The translations under genes were made by a program, and so were the position numbers. Shown piece after piece: positions 52,534 to 61,978 of a stretch of DNA of 64,000 bases. The first letter of the stretch is position 1, and the number at the start of each line of letters is the position of its first letter. The stretch covers positions 1 to 64,000 of the forward strand of contig JALSRD010000041.1 of the NCBI GenBank assembly GCA_026984935.1, read 5' to 3'. This DNA is from Desulfobacterales bacterium (lineage in GTDB: Bacteria > Desulfobacterota > Desulfobacteria > Desulfobacterales > JALSRD01). Below the pieces are notes generated by a model that worked only from the letters and a program-made list of their open reading frames with translations, was not told the DNA's origin and made no database searches.

Positions 52534-53820
52534 ATGAAAAAGGTGCTATTCATCAGTTATATGTTTCCACCCATTGCTGGCAGTGGCATTCAGAGGCCGT
52601 TGAAATTTGTAAAATACCTCCCCGAATTCGGAATTGAACCAATTGTTTTCTGTCCCCAGCATGCGGTCTGGAGAGCCAATGATCCTGAAAGCGCCGAATA
52701 CGTATTTTTAAGGTGGACAAAAATATACCGCTGCGGCATCGATCGTCTGAAAAGATATTTCAATCTTCGCTTTAAACGGAACTGTAGGAGACATCCTTAT
52801 TTTTATTACATTGCGTTAAAGTACATCTGGTTTATCGATTTTCAAAGTGCCTGGTATTTCGAATGTCGAAAAGAGGTCACCCGTATTGCGCAAAGAGAAA
52901 ACGTAGACTGTGTATTGACAACGTCCCCTCCCCACAGCACTCACATGTTCGGTCAGCATCTGAAAAAAAAATTGAATCTGCCGTGGGTGATGGACCTTCG
53001 TGATGCCATGTTTGATGATGCGACTAACAGGAAAGCGGCGGTTGATTGTTTCAGACCTTTGATTCATTATATGTATGAAAAATCATTTTATTCTCTGGCA
53101 GATCGGATCGTAACAGTATCCGAGAATATTTTGGATACGATGAGCCAGCGCCATCCTGATCTGAAACTTCGTGGGAAGACCAGCATCATCACCAATGGTT
53201 TTGATGAGGACGATTTCGCTGGGTTGAAGCCCATGCGGCGAGAAAAAGGTTCTCTTCAGATCATCTACACAGGCTCCTTCATGGGAAAACAAACCCCCTT
53301 TTATTTCCTTGAAGCATTGCAGATGCTGTTTCGTCGGGGGGCCATCAGTCCCTCAGATGTCCTGATTCGCTTCATTGGTTTTTTCAGTCAAAGGATCCGG
53401 ATATTGATGAAGCGTTATGCAGAAGAAATTCCAATTGAAATTCATGGTCTTAAGTCCTATCAGACATCCCTCCGGTATCAGAAAAGTGCCGACCTGTTGT
53501 TGCTGATCGTCAGTATAGATGAAAATGAAGGCGGCAGTCAAATATATACCGGCAAAGTTTTTGAATATATTGGAGCACAGAGATCCATTTTCGCGATAAT
53601 TCCTGATGGACCTCTGAAGAAGCTTATCGAAAGGGGGCGCTTTGGAGTTACTGCGCCACCTAAAAATATCAATGCAATTGCAGAAAAATTGAAACATATT
53701 ATTCTGCACTGGAAAGAAAGGGGAAGCTTACCATACAACCCGAATATGGGCTTGCGAAGCCAGTTCAGCCGGAGGAAACTTACTGCAGACCTGGCATCAA
53801 ATATTTATGGAATGCTTTGA
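52534..53820 (+). CDS. glycosyltransferase, GT4-like
   Basis: A 428-residue GT-B type protein. The N-terminus VLFISYMFPPIAGSGIQRPL is typical of transferases in capsule and exopolysaccharide loci. HSTHMFGQHLKKKLNLPWVMDLRDAM forms the acceptor domain, and IVTVSENILD precedes the linker. The donor half has LQIIYTGSFMGKQTPFYFLEAL and GGSQIYTGKVFEYIGAQRSI, with the E-rich end motif modified to KxxEYIGA. It is flanked by oppositely oriented genes on both sides, so it is transcribed alone. Confidence 0.8.
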   Translation: MKKVLFISYMFPPIAGSGIQRPLKFVKYLPEFGIEPIVFCPQHAVWRANDPESAEYVFLRWTKIYRCGIDRLKRYFNLRFKRNCRRHPYFYYIALKYIWFIDFQSAWYFECRKEVTRIAQRENVDCVLTTSPPHSTHMFGQHLKKKLNLPWVMDLRDAMFDDATNRKAAVDCFRPLIHYMYEKSFYSLADRIVTVSENILDTMSQRHPDLKLRGKTSIITNGFDEDDFAGLKPMRREKGSLQIIYTGSFMGKQTPFYFLEALQMLFRRGAISPSDVLIRFIGFFSQRIRILMKRYAEEIPIEIHGLKSYQTSLRYQKSADLLLLIVSIDENEGGSQIYTGKVFEYIGAQRSIFAIIPDGPLKKLIERGRFGVTAPPKNINAIAEKLKHIILHWKERGSLPYNPNMGLRSQFSRRKLTADLASNIYGML

Positions 53821-53838
53821 AAAATTAATCATGTTTTC

Positions 53839-54987
53839 TTAAGGAGACTTTGTTACTGTTTGGATTTTATCTTCCCACCATTTCCCGATTTTCGCAAGAG
53901 GGGCAACCCAGCATTTTTGTCGGCGGAGATATGCTAAAATGTTGGCATACAGCTCCCATACATCAGGCCTAGTCACAGTGTTGGGATGCCAGAGAAGCGT
54001 TAGGACCCCCCCGACGTTTTCTACGGCTTTTGTTATCTGTTGAATATAGCTAAAGGCTGTAGGAATATCGAGACGCAAGCCTTTTAAAGGATTCAGCAAT
54101 GCCATGTCCTGAATAATTAGCGGAATTTCAAGAATAGGCATATTGGTTCCGGAATCCATATCGTAAAGTTTCCATGGATAGCAGGTGCCGAACCTGAACC
54201 CGATATTGTCATTGAATCCCAGGGTGGAGTCATATTTAAATCCTGCCGCAGCGTGAATGCGCGGTGTGATACGAATATCATATTGTAGAAAATGCTGACG
54301 TATACTTACAATGCGATGCCTTAAAGCATTTTCCAGGGCTTGTTTTTGACGCTTTAATTCATCGAGGTTTTTAAAAGCATGCCATGAAGGATGTAGCCCG
54401 ATCTCCCATCCTCTATGGTGGATCTCTCGGATCATTTCTGAAACGGAGCATTTTTGGCCATCAAAAACAATATGATCTGTCAGCTCATACCGACAATCAG
54501 ATGGATGATGTATAGATACATGTTTCCATCCTGGCCAAAAGAAAAATGTTGAGCGCATCTCTGTGGCATTTTCAACAGCAAGCCATTTTTCGTAGCAGTG
54601 GAGTGGGTCAGCTTTTGATAGTGTTCGCAAATTATTAAAAAGGCCGAGGACAACACCCAGAAGACGGAAAATTCTGCTGCTGGTTCGGTTATGACCCAAA
54701 CGAATGGTTTTTAAGGATCTTAAAGATTGAAGCGTTGAAAATTGACTGACGCTGTCAACGTCGTGGGTTAGACATACAGCAAATTTTTTACCGCCAGGCC
54801 ATATGGGTTTCGTACCACCACGTTGAAGGTATTTTTCATCAATGACGGGACGATATAACATGCTGGCTCTGTTAAGGATGTTAAAACCAAAGTCGGGAGC
54901 GGACGATCTTTTAGAGCAATCGACCGGAATCTGTTCAGCTTCATATATTCCCTGAATGAGCTTCTTATGGTCAATTGCAAAGTCCAT
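53839..54987 (-). CDS. polysaccharide deacetylase-like protein
   Basis: A 382-residue NodB-like carbohydrate esterase fold. FAVCLTHDVDSVSQFS holds the metal-binding Asp pair, and GWEIGLHPSWHAF holds the HxxxH-like histidines. LLWHPNTVT near the C-terminus resembles the last conserved motif. It may remove acetyl groups from N-acetylated sugars or carry an inactive relative of that fold. No signal peptide is visible. The ATG at 54987 follows GAGGG. It is the distal gene of a minus-strand series starting at the wzx-like gene. Confidence 0.78.
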   Translation of the reverse strand: MDFAIDHKKLIQGIYEAEQIPVDCSKRSSAPDFGFNILNRASMLYRPVIDEKYLQRGGTKPIWPGGKKFAVCLTHDVDSVSQFSTLQSLRSLKTIRLGHNRTSSRIFRLLGVVLGLFNNLRTLSKADPLHCYEKWLAVENATEMRSTFFFWPGWKHVSIHHPSDCRYELTDHIVFDGQKCSVSEMIREIHHRGWEIGLHPSWHAFKNLDELKRQKQALENALRHRIVSIRQHFLQYDIRITPRIHAAAGFKYDSTLGFNDNIGFRFGTCYPWKLYDMDSGTNMPILEIPLIIQDMALLNPLKGLRLDIPTAFSYIQQITKAVENVGGVLTLLWHPNTVTRPDVWELYANILAYLRRQKCWVAPLAKIGKWWEDKIQTVTKSP

Positions 54988-55007
54988 TATCCCTCAACAC
55001 CTGATGG

Positions 55008-56012
55008 TTAGATAGGGGAACTTGCGGCAATATTTGATGAGCGATGGCGACGTATGCCGCTTTTTAATAGGGTCAGGCAATGAAGCAGAAGCGGATGTTT
55101 GTCTTTTGAAATTACTGAAAACGGTTTTTGGATGCTGCCGAAGGCCCTGAAAAAATGTTCGACAGGTTCGATCATAGAGCCTTCAAAGTCAAAACTTTTA
55201 GATACCGTGGAAGCAAATTTTATCGCCTCCCAGATCAGAAGGCTGGACGCACCGCTATTACGCAACGACGGATCAGCACCACCCATCAGATAATAGGTGC
55301 TGTTATCATCCCACACGATATATATGGCGGCGTGACTTTGGTTTTTCTTGTCTTGAGCAAATAATATTTTACGGCATTGACGCTGTTGGCATGCCATGTC
55401 CAGCTTTCTAACGATCGAAGATCTATATGGAAACTTTTTCCCTTGCCTTGAAAATGTCATTTCATTTAATTTTAGAAACTGATCAATATCATCGTTTTGA
55501 ACGACCCGCAATGCAAAACGTTTCCTGGCTTTTCTGATCTCTCTCCTGATATTTTCCCCCAATCCAACCCAGATTGCATTCATAGCATTTAAATCGTCAA
55601 GTACATAAGTATAGTGTGTTGTTTGTTGGAATCCATGCCAATAGAAGGGGAGCCAGTTGGTTACAGAGTAATGGAAGTTTTGCCTGAATCTGAGAACGTT
55701 AGGAAGTTGGGAGATTAACTCGGACATTACTTTTTTTTCAAACTTTAAGCGCTTTTCATACTTTTGATTTGCCGGGTAACGAAACCATGGGCCCATAGTC
55801 TGGGTAAGCGGTGGCATGGTAATTATCTTAAAGCCCATGGATTTAGTGATAAAAAAAGGTAAACAGCCATTGATCCGTCCGGCTTTTTGCGCAATGGCAA
55901 CATCCCAGCTTTCCTGCCCGCATACCGCATCCAGCCACCAAGCCTGAGAGAAGATGGGGATAGAGCGTTCATCCAGACATAAAGCACGGTATTTTTCTTT
56001 GCAAGGCATCAT
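55008..56012 (-). CDS. FemAB-like GNAT family acyltransferase
   Basis: A 334-residue protein resembling the Acetyltransf_6/FemAB-like family. The N-terminal half has IFSQAWWLDAVCGQESWDVA. The second half has NIRREIRKARKRFALRVV, the basic segment typical of the family, and STYYLMGGADPSLRNSGASS, followed by FDFEGSMIEPVEHFFRAFGS. Such proteins attach an acyl or aminoacyl group to a sugar or peptide. In polysaccharide loci they probably decorate the repeat unit. Two consecutive ATG codons start the gene. Confidence 0.75.
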   Translation of the reverse strand: MMPCKEKYRALCLDERSIPIFSQAWWLDAVCGQESWDVAIAQKAGRINGCLPFFITKSMGFKIITMPPLTQTMGPWFRYPANQKYEKRLKFEKKVMSELISQLPNVLRFRQNFHYSVTNWLPFYWHGFQQTTHYTYVLDDLNAMNAIWVGLGENIRREIRKARKRFALRVVQNDDIDQFLKLNEMTFSRQGKKFPYRSSIVRKLDMACQQRQCRKILFAQDKKNQSHAAIYIVWDDNSTYYLMGGADPSLRNSGASSLLIWEAIKFASTVSKSFDFEGSMIEPVEHFFRAFGSIQKPFSVISKDKHPLLLHCLTLLKSGIRRHRSSNIAASSPI

Positions 56013-56024
56013 AGCAAATCCAAG

Positions 56025-57014
56025 TTACTCTATGGATAAAATCTTTTGCAATTCAGCAAAAAGTTTTTTGTTTATAGAAACTGATCGGTGGACAAGAAAT
56101 CTTTGGGGAATATTTTCTAAGGTGAAGTTAACAAATAAACCGTTAGAAGAGAAAAATTTGCTAAGCCTTTTTACGGTACCATGCACATTATGACACAGCT
56201 CTTCATATTTAACCTCAATAGTGTTGATAGGCGAAATATATTTCTTTCTAATTACACGATCAATTTCACTGTAAATGCAACGAATCTGACCAATGGCCTG
56301 TTCTGCAGGTTCCTTTTCTTGAAGAGTCGCTATGTCAGGTGGCGGCACGGACCACCATTTGTCATAGTGTCCTAAGGTTTTTCTTCTAGCGGCAAGAATT
56401 GAAGAGGCATTGTATAATTCTTCGCGTTTTATAATGATATACAAGCTTTCGGGGATATGGGCAGAAATTGCTTCTAAACGAATTGACGCATAAAGATTCT
56501 TGAAAAATACAGGTTTTCCCGCTGCTTCTGTCAAAGCAAACAGTGAACGCCGAAAATTGTGCATCTTTCCTTCATCAACATCATCAATGGTCACATAGGC
56601 GGGGTTCCGCCTGAAAAACCGGTACCACCACTCTCCACACTCGGAAGGCTCTAATGCTCCCGATGTCTGTCCAAGATATGATGTGTAATTCGACAAAGCC
56701 TTATTCTTTTTCAAGGCGCTTATGACTCTCTCTGCGTATGCAGGGGCACCAAAAAACTGGCAATGAAGATTGCTGAGATATGCAACATCAAAGGTATTGA
56801 TCAACACCTGAAACAGTAGCGTACTCCCAGAACGAGGCGCACCGATAATAAAGACCGGCGGGTAATGAAAAGGAGTATCATATGGTGGTGCAGAATAAAT
56901 ATCTACACGCGGCAAAATATGCTTATTCAGCATCCATAGTGCGGGAAAGATATATTTTTTTTTAGACAGGAACCTATTAATTTTGTTGCCGCCCTTTAAA
57001 CTATTGAAAATCAC
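56025..57014 (-). CDS. sulfotransferase family protein
   Basis: A 329-residue P-loop-like sulfotransferase. The 5' phosphosulfate loop is FIIGAPRSGSTLLFQVLINT and the second PAPS-binding region contains ESLYIIIKREELYNASSI. The C-terminal element VKYEELCHNVHGTVKRLSKF is also typical. It transfers sulfate from PAPS to a hydroxyl or amine, here probably of the surface polysaccharide. No ATG is available: GTG 57014 or TTG 57020 starts the frame, inside the end of the upstream sulfotransferase gene. The gene is strongly A+T-rich. Confidence 0.82.
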   Translation of the reverse strand: MIFNSLKGGNKINRFLSKKKYIFPALWMLNKHILPRVDIYSAPPYDTPFHYPPVFIIGAPRSGSTLLFQVLINTFDVAYLSNLHCQFFGAPAYAERVISALKKNKALSNYTSYLGQTSGALEPSECGEWWYRFFRRNPAYVTIDDVDEGKMHNFRRSLFALTEAAGKPVFFKNLYASIRLEAISAHIPESLYIIIKREELYNASSILAARRKTLGHYDKWWSVPPPDIATLQEKEPAEQAIGQIRCIYSEIDRVIRKKYISPINTIEVKYEELCHNVHGTVKRLSKFFSSNGLFVNFTLENIPQRFLVHRSVSINKKLFAELQKILSIE

Positions 57015-58017
57015 AAGCAATTTTCCGCTTTTTTAATTTTCTATTGATACTTGAAATTTTTGAACGCTTTTTGTTCCTTAACTTATTTTCATGGCTCCAA
57101 AAGTTAACTTTAAGAGCATAAAAGACCTCAATAAAATAATCTTTCAGGAAGTAGTATAATCTATTATGTCTCCATTCATAGTCAACTTCCACTGTATCAT
57201 AGCCCAAAGCCATTAATGGTAATGCAGCAACTTGTTGATACCTTAAAGCATCAATATGCGACATTCTCTTTTTCCACTTATTATAGTTGTTTTTCAATAC
57301 CGGCTTGTTTAAATTCTCCCAGTACTTAGACCTATCAGACATTCTCTGAGATGTTTCAGAAACAGCAAAAAGTAGCATATCATGCGAATAATCTATCTCA
57401 AGGAAACTACATATCTTTCTTAATTGCTTTTCAGGATTACTAATTAAGTCTTCATACCGCACCACATGGATGCTCTTACGAAATAATGAAACTAGTCTCA
57501 AACACGTCATTTGTTCACGGGTCCATAGTTTTGCAGATTTATTAATAGTACTAGGGCCTCCGGGGACATTAAAAAAAGAAAGCGCGACATCTCGGCCATC
57601 CCTTACAAGATATATGACATACGCATTGTCCATGTTGCACAGAATTTCAGCCATATAATCGAACAAATTATTATCCTTGCATACCCAAGCACATTTCCTT
57701 TTGGTTAATGCTATGGAATCAAACAGCCCTGCCATACATCCCCAGAAATTTTTCTTTTTAATTTTAGGCAGCACATCTGTCGTTTTTATATTCCATTTCC
57801 ATGGAACGATATGGCTAGCGGCTACTTCAATCATATCTGTGACCACTTCATAAAGAACAGCGTCATCGTTATAGTTTCCATAAAAAAAAGCCAGATTTGC
57901 CATATTTGTTGTAAAATGAACGGCAGTTGGGGCCACGATGTCAGGGTGACGGCCCAACATCGACCGCAACAAATTCGATCCCGATCGTTCACTTGACATA
58001 ATGAATATTCTTTTCAT
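57001..58017 (-). CDS. sulfotransferase family protein
   Basis: A 338-residue sulfotransferase distinct from its neighbour. The 5' phosphosulfate loop is FIMSSERSGSNLLRSMLGRH at the N-terminus, and the 3' phosphate element is YVIYLVRDGRDVALSFFNVP. HVVRYEDLISNPEKQLRKIC is the conserved C-terminal element. It lies 3 bases downstream of the asnB-like gene and overlaps the next sulfotransferase, so the three are translationally coupled. The base composition is among the most A+T-rich in the window. Confidence 0.85.
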   Translation of the reverse strand: MKRIFIMSSERSGSNLLRSMLGRHPDIVAPTAVHFTTNMANLAFFYGNYNDDAVLYEVVTDMIEVAASHIVPWKWNIKTTDVLPKIKKKNFWGCMAGLFDSIALTKRKCAWVCKDNNLFDYMAEILCNMDNAYVIYLVRDGRDVALSFFNVPGGPSTINKSAKLWTREQMTCLRLVSLFRKSIHVVRYEDLISNPEKQLRKICSFLEIDYSHDMLLFAVSETSQRMSDRSKYWENLNKPVLKNNYNKWKKRMSHIDALRYQQVAALPLMALGYDTVEVDYEWRHNRLYYFLKDYFIEVFYALKVNFWSHENKLRNKKRSKISSINRKLKKRKIACDFQ

Positions 58018-58020
58018 TAT

Positions 58021-59982
58021 TTACCTATCAATAAACTTCTCAAACCATAATTGCACGAGAACCAAGTGCCATATATGGGCTGCCGGCCGTTTTTTGTTCT
58101 CATATTCTGTTATCCAGCGGTTAATTTGATCCGAATTGAAAACTTGTCTTTTTTGCAACAGTTTGACTTTTACATAAACAAACGACTTAAGTTCGGCACT
58201 AACCCATTGTGCCAAAGGCATACCAAAACCTTTCTTCGGCATTTCCAAACACGAACGTGCGATATATTTACGGGCTACCTTCCGCAATATATATTTCTGT
58301 TTCCCTTTTTTGATTTTAAGTTCACTGGGTATCTTGAAGGCAACCTTAATAAGGTTATGATCAAGAAGTGGCAGGCGAGCCTCTACCGAGCAAGCCATTG
58401 AAAATTGATCTAATCTATGCACATGATGATTCCCTATATAATTAACTATGTCCAGATAGCTCATTGCCTCCATAGCGTCTTCAAATTCTATGTCTCCAAC
58501 ATACTTATTATGAATCCATTCCAAGGTATCAAAATTTTGCTGAAATGACTTTCCGAATAATAATTTTCTGTCTATTTCATTTATTTTACTAAACAATATT
58601 GTATGTAAATATTCAAATCTCTTAGTCTCTAGAAGCGTAGATAGTTTTGGATTTCGCTTAGCTACCAGCTTGCCAATCAGAGCAAAAATCTCGCTTGCAT
58701 GATTTAAGATTTTCCATCTTTTGGCCCACCTATAGTAACTATAACCCGAAAAAAGTTCATCGCCACCCAATCCATTAAGCACCACAGTTACGTTGTTATT
58801 GCGCACGATTCGCGCGATAGTGAAATTAGCAGCCAAGCCAAATGCCGGTTCTTCATAGCAGCTTACCACTTCATCCAAATTATCCAGTAAATATTTGTAC
58901 TTTACCTGATGAATTATATGACGCATCGGATGCATGGCCGCTGTCGCCCGAGCCTGATCCACCTCGTTCATTTCAGCAGCATTATCTTCGTAGGCCAAAG
59001 TGAATGCTTTGATGCCGGGATGGACAGTAGAGGCAATGGCAGAAATCGTAGTAGAGTCAATTCCGCCGCTCATAAAAGTTCCCACCGGCACATCCGCAAC
59101 TAGACGCAACCTGATTGAAGTTGTAAGCTGCTCTTCTAATAAATGGGCGGCATCATCCTCTGACATGCTGTGGTTCTGAGTTCCCACCGGGATTGTCCAA
59201 TACCTCTCCTTGCGGATACTGCCATCAGAATGAACTCGCATCCAATGTGCCTGCTCCAAGGCAAACACATTTTTAAAAGCTGTTTTAGGCCGTGGCGCAA
59301 TGCCAAAGGCCATGGCGAGATAGAGCCCTTCCATGTCTGGTTCTGGCCGGTAGAGTCCCGAAGCTATGATTGTTTTGATGTCAGAGGCAAAAATAAACTG
59401 TCCATTTGCAATGGTATAATAGAAAGGCTTGATGCCTATGCGGTCACGCGCACAGAAAAGGGATCGTTCTAAATTGTCCCAAATGGCAAAGGCAAACATG
59501 CCGTTAAAACGCTGTAGACAAGATTCCTTCCACAACACATAGGACTTGAGAATTACTTCGGTGTCGGTTTCACTTTGTAGACTTACCCCTTTCTTGTGTA
59601 GTAAATTCGCGATTTCACGATAGTTATATATCTCTCCGTTGTAAATGATCCACCACCTGCGGTCGGGTGTTGTCATGGGCTGATGGCCCCGTGGAGACAA
59701 ATCCACGATGCTTAACCGACGGTGACCCATGGCCGCATATGTTTTTTTGCCGAAGGCCGACCGGATATGCCTAAAAGGGTATCCAGGAATTGTCGTTCCC
59801 TCTTCATTTCCTGCTTCAGGAGTATCATCTCCAAAATAACTTTCTACAAAATCACTGCCAAACAGGACATATCCTTCGTCATCCGGGCCCCGATGCTGCA
59901 TTCTTCCCGCCATCCTATGTATGGCCGGGCATTGAAAGGTTTCGTCGTTTCTCAATGTTAAAATACCAGCTATACCGCACAT
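58021..59982 (-). CDS. asnB: asparagine synthetase B-type glutamine amidotransferase
   Basis: A 653-residue class II amidotransferase plus ATP-dependent synthetase. The start is set at 59982 so that Cys2 of MCGIAGILTL is the N-terminal nucleophile after Met removal; a start three codons upstream would bury it. The glutaminase half has MGHRRLSIVDLSPRGHQPM and YNGEIYNYREI. The synthetase half has the PP-loop FMSGGIDSTTISAIA and NGLGGDELFSGY. It makes Asn, or, in polysaccharide loci, amidates a uronic acid or similar carboxyl. The sugar context makes the second role likely, but this is inference. Confidence 0.88.
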   Translation of the reverse strand: MCGIAGILTLRNDETFQCPAIHRMAGRMQHRGPDDEGYVLFGSDFVESYFGDDTPEAGNEEGTTIPGYPFRHIRSAFGKKTYAAMGHRRLSIVDLSPRGHQPMTTPDRRWWIIYNGEIYNYREIANLLHKKGVSLQSETDTEVILKSYVLWKESCLQRFNGMFAFAIWDNLERSLFCARDRIGIKPFYYTIANGQFIFASDIKTIIASGLYRPEPDMEGLYLAMAFGIAPRPKTAFKNVFALEQAHWMRVHSDGSIRKERYWTIPVGTQNHSMSEDDAAHLLEEQLTTSIRLRLVADVPVGTFMSGGIDSTTISAIASTVHPGIKAFTLAYEDNAAEMNEVDQARATAAMHPMRHIIHQVKYKYLLDNLDEVVSCYEEPAFGLAANFTIARIVRNNNVTVVLNGLGGDELFSGYSYYRWAKRWKILNHASEIFALIGKLVAKRNPKLSTLLETKRFEYLHTILFSKINEIDRKLLFGKSFQQNFDTLEWIHNKYVGDIEFEDAMEAMSYLDIVNYIGNHHVHRLDQFSMACSVEARLPLLDHNLIKVAFKIPSELKIKKGKQKYILRKVARKYIARSCLEMPKKGFGMPLAQWVSAELKSFVYVKVKLLQKRQVFNSDQINRWITEYENKKRPAAHIWHLVLVQLWFEKFIDR

Positions 59983-59987
59983 TGTAT

Positions 59988-60530
59988 TCACTTTCCGCTG
60001 TAAGACTTAAGCTTTCTGACTACTTTTGCCGGATTACCAGCCAGAATTACATTGCCTTCTGGGAAAGATCGAGTAACAATGGCACCTGCAGCAACAATGG
60101 TGTGCTCGCCTAATTTTACAGATGGTAAAATAATGGCATTTGTACATAAAATGCAATTCGATCCAATCGAGATCGGATCTTCTATTTTGTAATTATTAAA
60201 ATTATCATTTTCATGATCTTGGCTAATGATCGTAACTCTCGGCCCTATCCAGACATTATGCCCAATTTTAATTCCATTTCTTCCATCGATAAAACATCCC
60301 ATAGCCCCTCCAGGAGTGCGTGATCCTATCTCGATTTTCTCTGGGCACAAAACTTGAGTTGTAAAATGAACGGGCCACGGCACATGTGCGTTGATGCGAA
60401 AAATTTTTTGAACAATTCCTCTGGCCAAGAGCACTCGTCCACTTAGGTGCTGAAATTGATAAACTCTACGTCCCCAAAACAAGAAACTTAAATAAAAAAA
60501 AATTCCTTTTACCTCTCTTTTGGTGATCAT
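59988..60530 (-). CDS. left-handed beta-helix acyltransferase
   Basis: A 180-residue hexapeptide-repeat acetyltransferase of the maltose/serine O-acetyltransferase type. Repeats are visible from KIEIGSRTPGGAMGCFIDGR through HNVWIGPRVTIISQDHENDN to SIGSNCILCTNAIILPSVKL. It ends with AAGAIVTRSFPEGNVILAGNPAKVV in the usual way; only short parts are quoted here. It likely O-acetylates the polysaccharide unit. The 4-bp overlap with the flippase gene upstream indicates one operon. Confidence 0.87.
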   Translation of the reverse strand: MITKREVKGIFFYLSFLFWGRRVYQFQHLSGRVLLARGIVQKIFRINAHVPWPVHFTTQVLCPEKIEIGSRTPGGAMGCFIDGRNGIKIGHNVWIGPRVTIISQDHENDNFNNYKIEDPISIGSNCILCTNAIILPSVKLGEHTIVAAGAIVTRSFPEGNVILAGNPAKVVRKLKSYSGK

Positions 60531-61849
60531 CTCTTTAACTCTCTTATATTCTTAATTGCGAGGAAAATCAAAATATAGAGAAAAAGGTAACAAAGCACAT
60601 TGTTAATCATCAAGGCATGAAGAAGATGCACTATATTCTGTTTTTGAGAACAAAACAACAAAACAGTTAAAGTTGAGATAAAGATGACTATCTTTATAAA
60701 GGCCCCCAATTGGTTATTATTTGTAGCTCCAAATGTAGTACTTAATGTTGCTGAAACGAAACTCACAGAAAATCCAGGCATTAAAATTTGAGCATATCGT
60801 CCTGCTTCACTCCATTTTGCTCCGAAAACAATTTGAAAGAGTACAGGCCCCCAAAATATAATAACTATAGAAGGGATCAATACAACAAGACAAAGAAACA
60901 AAGTCACTTTAAACAAATATGGTCGAACTGGATTTTGATTGTTTATCAAATCCACTACCTTTTTTAAGTGAATTTGAGAGACAGATTCTGAAATGAAGGC
61001 GATAGGTACAGAAGTAGCGCGAATAACCAGTGCATAATAACCCACTATGTCGTCAGAGAAATAATGACTTAAAAACAATACTGGCAGACTTAAAGTAAGG
61101 CCATTCAGTAACGCACTGGTTGCGTTATATAAAGGGTAGTGCCGAAATTTATATAGAAGGAACTTTTTTTGACTCCCCCAGCGCATTATTCGTTTAGAAA
61201 GCGCTTGCCGGTTTCCATAAAGCAAAAAAAAGGAAGCTACAAATAGGCCAACAAATAAACCCGTTAGAAGCCCGACAAATCCGGCTCCTGCAATTCCCAT
61301 TAGAATGGTGGATGTAGAGGCGGCAAGGGATCGTGAAATCTTGGAGCGGGCCAACAATTTGTATTTTTTATTGCGATTGGAAAAATAACTCCCTGTGATA
61401 AACAGCCCCGACAAAAACATTACAAGGGGAATAACATAAAGCCAGTGTCCAAGTTGTTGCGAGTTCAACAAAGAGAGCACACTGTCCCCAGCGAATAAGA
61501 ATACGATAAACAGGGTAATAGATATAGCCAGCGAAAAATAGACCGCAATACCAAACAAATGCTCGCCATACACTCTATTTTTCGGCAGCACCATTGCCAC
61601 TTCATATTTACCACAAATTATTGGTGTAAAGGTTCCAGTGAGCGCTATAAATACGGCAAACATAGCGAAATCATCAGGAACATACAGGCGGGTCAAAATA
61701 GGACTTACCAAAACAGGGATGGCCTGCGCTAACAGGGTGCCACTGCTTAGAAAAAGCAGATGCCGCAGAAAGGAATTTGGCCGCAAAAAGATATGTATTC
61801 TTCTGGAAAAGAAGTTATTAATTGTATGACTAGCCATCCTTCTTTTCAC
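60527..61849 (-). CDS. Wzx-like polysaccharide flippase
   Basis: A 440-residue polytopic protein with about 12 hydrophobic segments, from LRHLLFLSSGTLLAQAIPVL onward. LVSPILTRLYVPDDFAMFAV is the recognisable beginning of O-antigen/teichoic acid flippases of the MVF (MOP) superfamily. It would move lipid-linked repeat units across the inner membrane. The start is a GTG at 61849; ATG 61837 is also possible. It is the first gene of the minus-strand operon that continues to the deacetylase. No Wzy polymerase is identified with confidence. Confidence 0.83.
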   Translation of the reverse strand: MKRRMASHTINNFFSRRIHIFLRPNSFLRHLLFLSSGTLLAQAIPVLVSPILTRLYVPDDFAMFAVFIALTGTFTPIICGKYEVAMVLPKNRVYGEHLFGIAVYFSLAISITLFIVFLFAGDSVLSLLNSQQLGHWLYVIPLVMFLSGLFITGSYFSNRNKKYKLLARSKISRSLAASTSTILMGIAGAGFVGLLTGLFVGLFVASFFLLYGNRQALSKRIMRWGSQKKFLLYKFRHYPLYNATSALLNGLTLSLPVLFLSHYFSDDIVGYYALVIRATSVPIAFISESVSQIHLKKVVDLINNQNPVRPYLFKVTLFLCLVVLIPSIVIIFWGPVLFQIVFGAKWSEAGRYAQILMPGFSVSFVSATLSTTFGATNNNQLGAFIKIVIFISTLTVLLFCSQKQNIVHLLHALMINNVLCYLFLYILIFLAIKNIRELKR

Positions 61850-61978
61850 TTTTCAGGTATTCTTTATCATTATAAATCGGTATTTTACCTCAGGCCTTTT
61901 ACCTCGGTTGCGATATGAAGTAAAATGGACCCCAACATCAAGACCATTTTTTCCGTTTTTTAAGGTGAGAAGCTATGG

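Noticed and set aside
53839-59982. Exosortase/PEP-CTERM type locus, suggested by deacetylase, FemAB-like and AsnB genes together
   Set aside because: No exosortase, no PEP-CTERM protein and no XrtA-type marker genes are in the window; the combination alone is not enough.
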